A stretch of 64,000 nucleotides of DNA from an uncultured Lachnospiraceae bacterium. Its GTDB lineage: Bacteria > Bacillota > Clostridia > Lachnospirales > Lachnospiraceae. This document shows positions 26,327-34,885 of the stretch, piece by piece (position 1 is the first letter of the stretch; each line of letters starts with the position of its first letter). The DNA is taken from the NCBI GenBank assembly GCA_910586015.1, contig CAJUGJ010000002.1, positions 62,001 to 126,000 of the forward strand, read 5' to 3'. Made by a program: the position numbers and the translations under genes. The notes below the pieces were generated by a model, which saw only the letters and a program-made list of their open reading frames with translations, was not told where the DNA came from and searched no databases.

Positions 26327-27655
26327 TCACTTCTTCTTTAAATCCCAACATCCCTTTTTATAAAATACATAAGATATAATCGCAGCAATCGCCCATCCAA
26401 TCGGCCACGATAGCCAGATCCCTCTTGTTCCATAAGGAGTTGCTAAAATAAATGCTAAAATAACACGTAACGCCAAATCTAAAAAGGTTGCTATCATAAA
26501 CTGTTTCATTGCTCCTGCACCACGTAGTACACCATCTGCCATTAATTTCACTGAAATCACAAAGTAAAAAGGAGAGATGATTTTTATAAATTCCTGTCCT
26601 GCCTCTTTTGCTTGTTGACTTTCTTCTTTTAAAAACAGAGAAAGCATGGTATCAGGAAATAAAACAAAAAGAACCACAAACGGAATTGCCACTAAAAATG
26701 CCATCTGTACTCCTGCACGAAATCCTTTTTTTACTCTTTCTGGTTTTTCTGCTCCTAAATTTTGTGCTGTAAAGCTTGAAAGTCCATTTGATAATGTAGT
26801 AAAAGATGTAATTGCAAAAGTATTTAATTTAATTGCAGCGGAATATCCTGCGATCACAGAAGAACCAAATCCATTAATTAATCTCTGAATAAAAATATTT
26901 CCTACTGAAATGAAACTTTGTTGTAAAATACTAGGAACTGCAATCTTTCCAATTTTTATTAACATCTTTCCTGAAAACCATTCTCTTTTTTCTTTTGTTT
27001 GAATTTTTTGAATTCTTTTTAATAATGTTATCAAAGCAAGTACACAGGCAACTCCCTGTGCTAAAAAGGTTGCCCATGCTACTCCGGCAACTCCCCATTT
27101 AAAATCTGCCACAAAAATATAGTCAAGAACAATATTTCCAATCGAAGAGCCAATTAAAAAATAAAGTGGTGTTTTAGAATCTCCTAAAGAAGTAAATACT
27201 CCTGTGCAGACATTGTACAAAAATAGAAATAAAAATCCCCCAATATAAATTCTTAAATATAATGCCCCATCGGAAAAAATATTTTCTGGTGTTCGAATCA
27301 TTTTCATTAAACCGCTTGTTCCAAATAGTCCTCCTATTGTCAGTAAAACTGACAATACTGCTGCTGATAAAAGTGTTGTTGATATGGCTGTCTTCATTTT
27401 ATGATATTGTTTTGCTCCAAACAAAGTAGAAATTACAACCGAGCTTCCTATATTACTTCCAATTGCGATTGCCATAAAAATCATTGTAATTGGATAGGAA
27501 GCTCCAACGGCGGCAAGCGCGTCCTCTCCTGCAAACTTTCCCGCAATAACACTATCCGCAATATTATAAAGCTGTTGAAAAATAACACTTACAAACATCG
27601 GAATAGAAAACTTCCACAATACTATTTCTGGCTTTCCACTGGTTAGATCTTTCAT
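26327..27655 (-). CDS. MATE-family multidrug/sodium antiporter-type exporter
   Basis: Integral membrane exporter of 442 residues with twelve predicted segments in two related halves. The opening KFSIPMFVSVIFQQLYNIAD and SVIAGKFAGEDALAAVGASY are characteristic of the NorM/DinF-like MATE group, and the second half repeats the pattern (KIAVPSILQQSFISVGNIFI). It should export cationic or toxic compounds using an ion gradient; the substrate cannot be read. The ATG at 27655 follows GAGG. The promoter should lie in 27656-27687, just after the terminator of the methyltransferase remnant. Confidence 0.92.
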   Translation of the reverse strand: MKDLTSGKPEIVLWKFSIPMFVSVIFQQLYNIADSVIAGKFAGEDALAAVGASYPITMIFMAIAIGSNIGSSVVISTLFGAKQYHKMKTAISTTLLSAAVLSVLLTIGGLFGTSGLMKMIRTPENIFSDGALYLRIYIGGFLFLFLYNVCTGVFTSLGDSKTPLYFLIGSSIGNIVLDYIFVADFKWGVAGVAWATFLAQGVACVLALITLLKRIQKIQTKEKREWFSGKMLIKIGKIAVPSILQQSFISVGNIFIQRLINGFGSSVIAGYSAAIKLNTFAITSFTTLSNGLSSFTAQNLGAEKPERVKKGFRAGVQMAFLVAIPFVVLFVLFPDTMLSLFLKEESQQAKEAGQEFIKIISPFYFVISVKLMADGVLRGAGAMKQFMIATFLDLALRVILAFILATPYGTRGIWLSWPIGWAIAAIISYVFYKKGCWDLKKK

Positions 27656-27687
27656 TATTTTTAACCTCTTTTCTGTATATAATTAGT

Positions 27688-27727
27688 AAAAAAGACGAGG
27701 AAGAAGCGATTGCTTTCTACCCGTCTT
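27688..27727 (-). terminator. terminator after the methyltransferase remnant
   Basis: On the minus strand AAGACG...CGTCTT with an inner AAGC/GCTT pairing is followed by TTTTTT. It lies between the methyltransferase remnant and the MATE gene, and shows the remnant was once a separate transcription unit. Confidence 0.7.
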
Positions 27728-27818
27728 ATTATAAAAAACTATTCTTCCTCTTCGGATTCCATCTGCATTTCCATTCGGTAATAAATATTTATATTAAGTT
27801 CAGAAATTCAGACTTTTT

Positions 27819-28481
27819 CTAACCCCTTACATATTTAGACTTTGCACAAGTCTTTCGTACTTTTTCTTTTATAAGTGTTTTCCCTTTATATTCATTAGCA
27901 ATTCCTGTTCTTCGGATTCCAATTTCAAAATATTCCTCATTCAAATCAATTCCTATAGCTTTTCGTCCTAATCTTACTGCAACAGTTGATGTAGTAAAAG
28001 ATCCTGAGAATCGAAAATGTATAGATTGCCTTTGCATTTTTATTAATCATTAGAATCGGTTCATATAAAGAACCATATATCTTTTTTGATTGTTTCAATC
28101 CACTCGCGGCAGTTAAGAGCAAGACAATTCTGTGGATTGCTTCATGGCAGTAAGGGATACCGCTTTCGCTCCGCCACTACTGCCGTTACAATTGTTCCTA
28201 ACAATTCCTCCTCTACCTAAGAGGAAGGGGAATCCTTGCTGTTAATTATTGAACTCCTGAACTATCATAAGTCCATACAATTCGACATAATACATGATAT
28301 CTTTCAGATACATAAATATCTAAATAAGGCATATATTGTGTTGCAGTCATAAGATACATTGTACCATCATCTTTTAGAACACGCATACACTGATCAATCC
28401 ATCTTTATTATCAAATACATGATCGAAAACAAGAGGTATCACTTTTTGTGTATCTAAATTTAACTGACTTGCTGTTTTCAT
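27819..28481 (-). pseudogene. decayed site-specific DNA methyltransferase gene
   Basis: Remains of an adenine/cytosine-N4 DNA methyltransferase. Three pieces read in order on the minus strand. The first starts with the ATG at 28481 (AAGGG binding site; MKTASQLNLDTQKVIPLVF), then after a shift of frame WIDQCMRVLKDDGTMYLM to VWTYDSSGVQ. The next resumes after a 156-bp insert as SKKIYGSLYEPILMINKNAK. The last, after a further internal deletion and frame change, is FSGSFTTSTVAVRLGRKAIG and IDLNEEYFEIGIRRTG, the SAM-binding FxGSG-like motif and tail. The catalytic DPPY region is missing. At least three lesions make it non-functional. No restriction gene is adjacent. Confidence 0.82.
28093..28248. 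mobile_element. 156-bp structured non-coding insert in the methyltransferase remnant
   Basis: The methyltransferase reading resumes exactly across this stretch: GGAGTTCAA on one side and CAATCAAAAAAG on the other (minus strand), with CAA present at both ends. The insert has no open frame and is full of inverted repeats: CAATCCAC/GTGGATTG (28096-28103, 28132-28139), GGCAGTA/TACTGCC, AATTGTT/AACAATT around three bases, and TCCTCT/AGAGGA around five. It is richer in G+C than its surroundings. The pattern fits a MITE or an end of an IS200/IS605-type element carrying a folded RNA; the exact family is not recognised. Confidence 0.6.
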
Positions 28482-28676
28482 GTTTTCCCTTATTTCTATA
28501 TGATATTCGTAAATTTGATATTTGTATCTTTGCTTTATAAACAGTTTTTATCTTATCAAAAATATAAAAACAATTCAACTCTATTTATATAAATTACGAC
28601 AGGTAAAAAAATATATTTTCGTTATTTTTCTTAAAACTTCATCAAATTTAGTAGTGATTTTTTTTCATTTTTCTGT

Positions 28677-28682
28677 TATAAT
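28677..28682 (+). promoter_or_regulatory. predicted extended -10 for the hydrogenase operon
   Basis: TGT-TATAAT (TATAAT at 28677-28682) about 95 bases upstream of the first hydrogenase gene. No good -35 lies at the right distance. Nothing else was seen in 28482-28775. Confidence 0.45.
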
Positions 28683-28775
28683 GTCTTTATGGCACTTTTC
28701 CTGTAAAGCAATTTGTATAAATTAATCGATTGCTTTTCTAATATAATTTACTTTTTAATCAAAGGAGGAAACAAA

Positions 28776-29288
28776 ATGTCTGAAACATCCCTTCATCCGT
28801 TTAAGGGAACTCCCGCACAAAAACGTCAGTTAGAAGCAGTTATTGAACGACACTTAAATCAGCCGGGTGGATTGATGCCAGTTCTTCAAGAAGCTCAGGA
28901 AATCTATGGCTATCTTCCGATTGAAGTTCAAAAGATGGTTGCTGATGGATTATCCATTTCTCTTTCTGAAGTTTATGGTGTAGCTACTTTTTATTCCCAA
29001 TTTTCTCTGACACCAAAGGGAGAAAATCGAATTAGTGTCTGTCTTGGTACTGCCTGTTATGTAAAAGGTGCAGATAAAATTTTAGCTGCTGTTGAGCAAA
29101 AACTTGGAATTAAATCTGGAGAGTGTACACCTGATGGTCTGTTCTCTTTAGATTCTACTCGCTGTGTAGGTGCATGTGGACTTGCTCCAGTCATTATGGT
29201 AAATGATGATGTATATGGTAAAGTGACACCTGAACAGATCGATAAAATTATCGATAGTTACGCTTCAAAGAAGGGGGGAAAGTCCTGA
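28776..29288 (+). CDS. NuoE-like [2Fe-2S] subunit of bifurcating [FeFe]-hydrogenase (HydC/HndA type)
   Basis: Small electron-transfer subunit of 170 residues, thioredoxin-like fold with one [2Fe-2S] cluster. The cluster cysteines are visible as SVCLGTACYVKG and RCVGACGLAPV. The N-terminal helical part includes PGGLMPVLQEAQEIYGYLP and VYGVATFYSQFSL, as in NuoE. The ATG at 28776 follows AGGAGG; a longer frame from 28713 lacks a binding site. The next gene begins three bases after its stop. Together with the two following genes it forms a trimeric NAD(H)- and ferredoxin-linked hydrogenase used to vent electrons as H2. Confidence 0.92.
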   Translation: MSETSLHPFKGTPAQKRQLEAVIERHLNQPGGLMPVLQEAQEIYGYLPIEVQKMVADGLSISLSEVYGVATFYSQFSLTPKGENRISVCLGTACYVKGADKILAAVEQKLGIKSGECTPDGLFSLDSTRCVGACGLAPVIMVNDDVYGKVTPEQIDKIIDSYASKKGGKS

Positions 29289-29290
29289 TT

Positions 29291-31186
29291 ATGATGACAA
29301 TAGAAGAATTAAATCGGATCAAAGCTGCTAAAGAAGAACTTGTTATGGTTCGAAGTGTCATTCGTGAGCAGGGTGAAATTCTTGCTCAAAAGACCGGATA
29401 CCGCAAACAGGTTTTAGTCTGTGGCGGTACAGGTTGTACCTCTTCCGGAAGCCATAAAGTAATTGACGCATTAGAAAAAGCATTAAAAGAACATGAATTA
29501 GAAAAAGAAATTTTAGTTGTAAAAACTGGTTGTTTCGGATTATGTGCTCTAGGACCAATTATGATTGTCTATCCAGAAGGTGCTTTTTATAGTCAAGCAA
29601 CCCCTGAGGGAGTTGCTCGTATCGTAGAGGAACATTTAAAGAATGGAAATGTTGTAACCGATCTTCTATATAAAGAAACTGTACATGAAGATGGAAGTAT
29701 TATTTCTTTAAGTGAAACCCAGTTCTATAAAAAACAGCTTCGTGTAGCCTTACGTAACTGTGGCGTTATCGATCCAGAAAACATAGAGGAATATATTGCA
29801 AGAGATGGTTATCAGGCTTTGGCAAAAGTCGTAACCTCTATGACTGCCGATGATGTTATTAATGAATTAAATGGCTCTGGTCTTCGTGGAAGAGGCGGCG
29901 GTGGATTCCCAACCGGCAAAAAGTGGGCATTTGCAAGAGCTTCAGAAAGTGATGTGAAATATGTCTGCTGTAATGCTGACGAAGGCGATCCGGGTGCATT
30001 TATGGATCGTTCCATTTTGGAAGGCGATCCTCACAGTGTCATTGAAGCTATGGCTATTGCAGGATATACGATTGGAGCTTCTCAAGGCTATGTCTATATT
30101 CGTGCAGAATATCCGATTGCGGTACAGCGTTTAAAAATTGCTCTCGATCAGGCAAGAGCTTATGGTGTAATTGGAGAAGATATCTTCGGATCGGGATTTA
30201 ACTTTGATATTGAGATTCGTTTGGGTGCAGGTGCGTTTGTCTGTGGTGAAGAAACTGCTCTTATGACTTCAATCGAAGGGCATCGTGGAGAGCCAAGACC
30301 TCGTCCTCCATTCCCAGCCGTTAAAGGTCTATTTGGCAAGCCAACTGTTTTAAATAACGTAGAAACCTATGCGAATATTGCACAGATTATTTTAAAGGGA
30401 GCAGCTTGGTTTTCTTCTATGGGAACAGCTACTTCTAAAGGTACAAAGGTATTTGCACTTGGAGGTAAAATTACAAATGTTGGATTAGTAGAAATTCCAA
30501 TGGGTACAACGCTTCGTGAAATCGTAGAAGAAATTGGAGGAGGAATTCCAAACGGAAAGAAGTTTAAAGCTGCTCAAACGGGTGGTCCTTCTGGTGGATG
30601 TATTCCTGCCTGTCATATTGATACTCCTATTGATTATGATAACTTAATCGCATTAGGTTCTATGATGGGATCAGGCGGAATGATCATTTTGGACGAAGAT
30701 ACTTGTATGGTTGATATCTCAAAATTCTACTTAGAATTTACAGTAGACGAATCCTGTGGAAAATGTACTCCTTGTCGAATTGGAACTAGACGTCTACTAC
30801 AGTTCCTTGAAAAGATTACTTCTGGAAAAGGAGAAATGGAAGACTTAGAAAAGATTGAAGAACTTGCTCTTCATATGAAATCTTCTTCTCTTTGTGCCCT
30901 TGGTCAATCTGCTCCAAATCCAGTATTATCAACAATGAAATATTTTAGAGATGAGTATATTGCTCATATTAAAGATAAGACCTGTCCTTCAGGAGTTTGT
31001 AAATCCTTACTCTCCTATGAGATCAATCCAGAGCTTTGTAAAGGCTGTACCAAATGTGCAAGAAATTGTCCGGTTGGTGCAATCAGCGGAACAGTGAAAC
31101 AAGCACATATAATTGATAAAGAAAAATGTATCAAGTGTGGTATGTGTGTAAAGAACTGTAAATTCGGAGCTATTTTCAAAAAATAA
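29291..31186 (+). CDS. NuoF-like flavin/iron-sulfur subunit of bifurcating [FeFe]-hydrogenase (HydB/HndC type)
   Basis: Diaphorase subunit of 631 residues carrying FMN, NAD site and several clusters. The N-terminal [2Fe-2S] domain has CGGTGCTSSGS and TGCFGLCALGP. The NuoF core has RGRGGGGFPTGKKW (NAD/FMN loop), ADEGDPGAFMDR and GAFVCGEETALM. The SLBB-like region is followed by the [4Fe-4S] motif ESCGKCTPCRIGTRR...SSLCALG. The C-terminus adds two ferredoxin clusters, CKGCTKCARNCPVGAI and CIKCGMCVKNCKFGAI. Two ATGs (29291, 29294) follow GGGGGG. It is co-transcribed with both neighbours. Confidence 0.95.
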   Translation: MMTIEELNRIKAAKEELVMVRSVIREQGEILAQKTGYRKQVLVCGGTGCTSSGSHKVIDALEKALKEHELEKEILVVKTGCFGLCALGPIMIVYPEGAFYSQATPEGVARIVEEHLKNGNVVTDLLYKETVHEDGSIISLSETQFYKKQLRVALRNCGVIDPENIEEYIARDGYQALAKVVTSMTADDVINELNGSGLRGRGGGGFPTGKKWAFARASESDVKYVCCNADEGDPGAFMDRSILEGDPHSVIEAMAIAGYTIGASQGYVYIRAEYPIAVQRLKIALDQARAYGVIGEDIFGSGFNFDIEIRLGAGAFVCGEETALMTSIEGHRGEPRPRPPFPAVKGLFGKPTVLNNVETYANIAQIILKGAAWFSSMGTATSKGTKVFALGGKITNVGLVEIPMGTTLREIVEEIGGGIPNGKKFKAAQTGGPSGGCIPACHIDTPIDYDNLIALGSMMGSGGMIILDEDTCMVDISKFYLEFTVDESCGKCTPCRIGTRRLLQFLEKITSGKGEMEDLEKIEELALHMKSSSLCALGQSAPNPVLSTMKYFRDEYIAHIKDKTCPSGVCKSLLSYEINPELCKGCTKCARNCPVGAISGTVKQAHIIDKEKCIKCGMCVKNCKFGAIFKK

Positions 31187-31197
31187 AGGAGGAAATC

Positions 31198-32934
31198 ATG
31201 GATACAGTACATTTGAAAGTCAACGGAATTCCAGTTGAAGTTCCTGCTGGTTCTACCATATTACAGGCAGCAAAAGCTGTCCAGATTGAGATTCCATCTC
31301 TTTGCTACTTAAAAGATATTAACTGTATCGGTGCGTGCCGTGTCTGTGTTGTTGAAATTAAGGGAAGAAAAGGACTGGTAGCATCTTGTGTCTATCCAGC
31401 CGAAGAAGGTATGGAAGTGTTAACCAATACACCAAAGGTACGTGCTTCCAGAAAGACTACGATTGAATTGATTTTATCTAGCCATCATAAAAAATGTCTT
31501 TCCTGTGTACGTGGAAATAACTGTGAACTTCAAAAACTTGCTTTTGACTATGGAGTTGATGAAGATCGTTTTAAAGGAGAAGATGTTGTTTATCCAGTTG
31601 ATGATCTCTCTCCTTATATCGTACGTGACAATAATAAATGTATTCAATGTATGCGCTGTGTTGCTGCTTGTAAAAATGTACAATCTGTTTCGGTTATTGG
31701 ACCGATTAAACGTGGATATAATGTTCATGTTGGATGTGCTTTTGAAAAAAGTCTTGCAGATTCCCCATGTGTTGGATGTGGTCAGTGTATCGTAGCCTGT
31801 CCAGTCGGCGCACTCAATGAAAAAAGTCAGATTGATGCGGTTTGGGATGCTATTTCCAATCCAGAGAAAAAAGTGGTTTTCTTCACTGCTCCGAGTATTC
31901 GTGCAACCCTTGGAGAAAGTTTTGGAATGCCAATTGGTACAAACGTAGAGGGAAAAATGGTAGCTGCTATCCGTCGTCTTGGAGTAGATGCTGTTTTTAA
32001 TATGGATGTTACCGCAGATTTAACTATTATGGAAGAAGCAACCGAATTAGTAGAACGTATTAAGAAAAAGGGAACACTTCCTATGTTTACTTCCTGCTGT
32101 CCGGGTTGGATTAAGTTTGTAGAACATTACTATCCAGAGATGATTCCAAATTTATCTACATGTAAATCTCCTCAACAGATGTTTGGAGCTGTTTTAAAGA
32201 GTTATTACTGCCAGAAGATGGGAATTGATCCAAAGGATCTTTTTGTTGTCAGTGTCATTCCTTGTACTGCTAAGAAGTTTGAGGTAGGTAGAGAAGAACA
32301 ACAGACCTTTGACTATCAAGACGTGGATGTAGCACTTACCACAAGAGAATTAGCAAAGATGATTAAAGGTGCTGGTATTAAGTTTACCGAAATTAAAGAC
32401 GAAGGTTTTGACTCTCCATTTGAAACTGCCAGTGGTGGTGGTGCTATCTTTGGCGCAACTGGTGGAGTTATGGAAGCCGCTCTTCGTACTGCTGCCAGTA
32501 TGTTAGATGGCAACTTTAAAAAGGTCGATTTTGCAGAGGTACGTGGAACAGATCCAATTAAAGAAGCTGTTTATGAAGTTGCTGGAGTGGAAGTTCGAGT
32601 TGCTGTTACTTCTGGTCTTGGAAATGCTAGAAAATTGTTAGAGCAAATTAAGTCTGGTGAGAAAAACTATCATATGATAGAAGTTATGGCATGTCCTGGT
32701 GGCTGTATCAATGGTGGAGGTCAGCCAGTACAAAGCGATTCTGTTCGTAACTATACTAACTTAAAAGCACTTCGTTCTAAAGCACTTTATGATTATGATA
32801 AACGTTCTAAATTACGTAGTTCTCATAAGAGTCCAGTAATTAAACAGATCTATGACGAATTTTTCGATGCTCCGGGAAAACCAAGAGCACATAAACTACT
32901 TCATACAGAATATGTAAAACGTGGACAATTTTAA
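31198..32934 (+). CDS. [FeFe]-hydrogenase catalytic subunit (HydA of a HydABC complex)
   Basis: Catalytic subunit of 578 residues that reduces protons at the H-cluster. N-terminal [2Fe-2S] plant-type domain (LCYLKDINCIGACRVCVVE), His-Cys [4Fe-4S] (HHKKCLSCVRGNNCELQ) and two ferredoxin clusters (CIQCMRCVAAC, CVGCGQCIVACPVG). The H-cluster motifs are intact: L1 FTSCCPGWIKF, L2 VIPCTAKKFE and L3 EVMACPGGCINGGGQP. The small C-terminal HydA domain follows. L2 has IPCTAKK where MPCTAKK is usual, a mild variant. Start ATG 31198 follows AAGGAGG. As a HydABC trimer it should couple NADH and reduced ferredoxin oxidation to H2 formation; bifurcation is inferred from subunit composition. Confidence 0.96.
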   Translation: MDTVHLKVNGIPVEVPAGSTILQAAKAVQIEIPSLCYLKDINCIGACRVCVVEIKGRKGLVASCVYPAEEGMEVLTNTPKVRASRKTTIELILSSHHKKCLSCVRGNNCELQKLAFDYGVDEDRFKGEDVVYPVDDLSPYIVRDNNKCIQCMRCVAACKNVQSVSVIGPIKRGYNVHVGCAFEKSLADSPCVGCGQCIVACPVGALNEKSQIDAVWDAISNPEKKVVFFTAPSIRATLGESFGMPIGTNVEGKMVAAIRRLGVDAVFNMDVTADLTIMEEATELVERIKKKGTLPMFTSCCPGWIKFVEHYYPEMIPNLSTCKSPQQMFGAVLKSYYCQKMGIDPKDLFVVSVIPCTAKKFEVGREEQQTFDYQDVDVALTTRELAKMIKGAGIKFTEIKDEGFDSPFETASGGGAIFGATGGVMEAALRTAASMLDGNFKKVDFAEVRGTDPIKEAVYEVAGVEVRVAVTSGLGNARKLLEQIKSGEKNYHMIEVMACPGGCINGGGQPVQSDSVRNYTNLKALRSKALYDYDKRSKLRSSHKSPVIKQIYDEFFDAPGKPRAHKLLHTEYVKRGQF

Positions 32935-32950
32935 AAAATCATAAAAAGTG

Positions 32951-32978
32951 GGAGTTGTGATATTAATATCACAACTCC
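32951..32978 (+). terminator. hydrogenase operon terminator
   Basis: GGAGTTGTGATATT (32951-32964) is directly followed by its perfect complement AATATCACAACTCC (32965-32978), then TATCTTTATTT. It closes the hydrogenase operon. Confidence 0.85.
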
Positions 32979-33043
32979 TATCTTTATTTCAAATCAATAT
33001 AATTCTCATATAAAAACTGTTTTATCTTCCCTATATAAAATAC

Positions 33044-34309
33044 ATGGTAAAAATTTCTATAATATTTTTGTTACTAATCTATTTTTGTCTCCAATATATA
33101 AAAAGAAAGGAGCTGATATTTATCTTAGAAAACCCAAATGGAAAAAAATTAGATGAGTGGCAAATAGAAACTATACTGCAAGATGAATTGGATTATTTAT
33201 TGAAACAGGAAATGGAACAGAACGCAGAAATCGATCCTATTACAATTTCCTCCTTGCAGTATTTAATCCAACTCTTTCATAAGTCAAACTTATCGGGTGA
33301 TTCTAAAAAAAATAATAATCCCAGTTCTCCTCTTAACATACAGCAAGCTCAAACACAACGGGAACAAAAGATTAAACAATTACAAAAAGTATTGGATATT
33401 TTATTTGAACAGACTTTAGAATCTTCCAGCTCTGATGCAAATACAATTTCCTCCTTACTGCATTTAATGAATGTATATTGTGAAAAAACTTCGCCAGAGG
33501 GATTTGGAGCAGAAGAATTTTTAAGTCGTTTCTATGAGAGACTTTCTCAAGAAAAAATTTCTCAGGAAAATGTTTCTCAGAAAAAAAAGTTTCATGGAAA
33601 TGATTTTCAAGAGATACATTCTCATGAGATAAACTCTCAAGAGATAGGTTCTCAAGAGATAGATTCTCATAAAGACTTTATTCCTTGGTATAAGTCAGAC
33701 GATCCTAAACTAAAATTTCTCAAACGAAAAGCCTATCTTACCTCTTTTTTGTTTATGCTTTTTAGTATTAGTGTTTTTCATCATTCGATCTATGTAGAAG
33801 GAAAAAAAGAAGTATATCGAGTACAAAAGTATGCTGAAGATTCTATTTTATTTCAAAAAGGAAATTTCAATCTCTTCCAACATCCATTACAAACTTCCAA
33901 TCAATTAGAAAAACCTATCCATTCAATCAAAATTCCCGAAAAATATCGGGGAACTATCTATTTGCCAATCAATCTTTTAAACAATTCATTGGATTATCAA
34001 TTTTATGAAATGGAAAATAGTATTAAGAAAGAACTAATTATAAAAATTGTCTTTGATGATATAACCCAATGGATGGATTTGTTGATAGAAACTACTTCTT
34101 CTATCCTAGAAATTAATTATAATTTAGGAGATAGTAATATTTTAAAAGATGAGTTCTGCTGCTGGAATAATGCCCATATTTATTTTAATGAACAGACCAA
34201 GATCACAAATATTTTATTTGAAATTGGGTCAGATTTTTATTCTGTCACTAGCAATATACCAATGGAAGAATTAATCGAGATTGTAAATCAGATGGAGGTA
34301 TACAAATGA
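33044..34309 (+). CDS. membrane protein of unknown function with pentapeptide tandem repeats
   Basis: Not recognised as a named gene. The 421-residue frame starts with a membrane segment (ISIIFLLLIYFCLQYI), then a polar Gln/Glu/Ser-rich helical region with ITISSLQYLIQLF and its near copy TISSLLHLMNVY. Next are nine 5-residue repeats of the form xSQEx (residues ~167-211), a second membrane segment (AYLTSFLFMLFSISVFHH) and a C-terminal domain ending GSDFYSVTSNIPMEELIEIV, reminiscent of DUF4367-type anti-sigma/membrane sensor tails. No good binding site precedes the ATG at 33044; AAAGGAG at 33109-33115 has no ordinary start codon after it, so the N-terminus is uncertain. It overlaps the next gene by four bases. 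Confidence 0.65.
   Translation: MVKISIIFLLLIYFCLQYIKRKELIFILENPNGKKLDEWQIETILQDELDYLLKQEMEQNAEIDPITISSLQYLIQLFHKSNLSGDSKKNNNPSSPLNIQQAQTQREQKIKQLQKVLDILFEQTLESSSSDANTISSLLHLMNVYCEKTSPEGFGAEEFLSRFYERLSQEKISQENVSQKKKFHGNDFQEIHSHEINSQEIGSQEIDSHKDFIPWYKSDDPKLKFLKRKAYLTSFLFMLFSISVFHHSIYVEGKKEVYRVQKYAEDSILFQKGNFNLFQHPLQTSNQLEKPIHSIKIPEKYRGTIYLPINLLNNSLDYQFYEMENSIKKELIIKIVFDDITQWMDLLIETTSSILEINYNLGDSNILKDEFCCWNNAHIYFNEQTKITNILFEIGSDFYSVTSNIPMEELIEIVNQMEVYK
33542..33676 (+). repeat. nine 15-bp tandem repeats inside the coding sequence
   Basis: Nine in-frame units of 15 bp encode LSQEK, ISQEN, VSQKK, KFHGN, DFQEI, HSHEI, NSQEI, GSQEI, DSHKD. The core is TTCTCAAGAGATA; units six to eight are the most alike, pointing to recent slippage. 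Change in copy number would lengthen or shorten the protein without breaking the frame. Confidence 0.85.
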
Positions 34310-34821
34310 AAAAACTTTTCGGACTGCTTATGCTCTCCTGTCTTTTGATCTTTGGCTCAAATGCAGTGGCAAAAGCAGAAGAATTAAAGGAAGTCTTTAT
34401 TGAAGGCGTCGAAGAAATGTCCCAAGAAGAAGCAGCGGAATACATTGCCGATTATATTGGTCTTTCACAGCCTTTCAATTTAGACGAACTGACTGGTATG
34501 AATTCTATTGCATTTAATGAAGAGGGAATTGCAGTTTCATTTACTACAATATGCAATTTAGGATATGCAGAAAAAGTAGGAGTTAAAGAAGTCTATCTTC
34601 AAAGAAGACCAGAGGGAAGCAACACATATGGTAATATTCCTATTTGGGATTATTTTTGTGACTATGAGACGAATACCTTTTCCTATCATGGAGGCTATGA
34701 AGTAAAAGATGCGGAAGAGGGATTATATTATAGGGGAAAGCAAAGACATTTTATTGTATATGAAGGTGTAGAATATTCTTACTACTCCTATACAGGTGAA
34801 ATTCACTATGTATTTGACTAA
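34306..34821 (+). CDS. secreted protein of unknown function
   Basis: Small exported protein of 171 residues. The signal peptide MKKLFGLLMLSCLLIFGSNA is followed by a likely signal-peptidase I site AVAKA. The mature part is acidic and aromatic (IWDYFCDYETNTFSYHGGY, VEYSYYSYTG), with two cysteines only. No family motif is recognised. It overlaps the preceding membrane-protein gene by four bases (ATGA), so the two are translationally coupled and probably act together. It ends at a strong shared terminator. Confidence 0.75.
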   Translation: MKKLFGLLMLSCLLIFGSNAVAKAEELKEVFIEGVEEMSQEEAAEYIADYIGLSQPFNLDELTGMNSIAFNEEGIAVSFTTICNLGYAEKVGVKEVYLQRRPEGSNTYGNIPIWDYFCDYETNTFSYHGGYEVKDAEEGLYYRGKQRHFIVYEGVEYSYYSYTGEIHYVFD

Positions 34822-34838
34822 TTCTGTAGATCTGTTTT

Positions 34839-34885
34839 AAAAAATAAGAAGTTGCCAAATTTATCTTGGCAACTTCTTATTTTTT
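34839..34885. terminator. bidirectional terminator
   Basis: Arms 34839-34858 and 34866-34885 pair perfectly over 20 bases (core AAGAAGTTGCCAA/TTGGCAACTTCTT) with A-runs and T-runs on the two sides. It separates convergent genes; the right arm overlaps the stop codon of the chemoreceptor. Confidence 0.9.

Noticed and set aside
28090..28104. GTGGATTGAAAC on the minus strand resembles the end of a type I-C CRISPR repeat
   Set aside because: Only one copy, no spacers and no cas genes; it is part of the hairpin-rich insert.
31198..32934. Hydrogenase-like sensory (HydS) protein instead of a catalytic subunit
   Set aside because: All three H-cluster motifs are intact and the two HydB/HydC-type partners are in the same operon.
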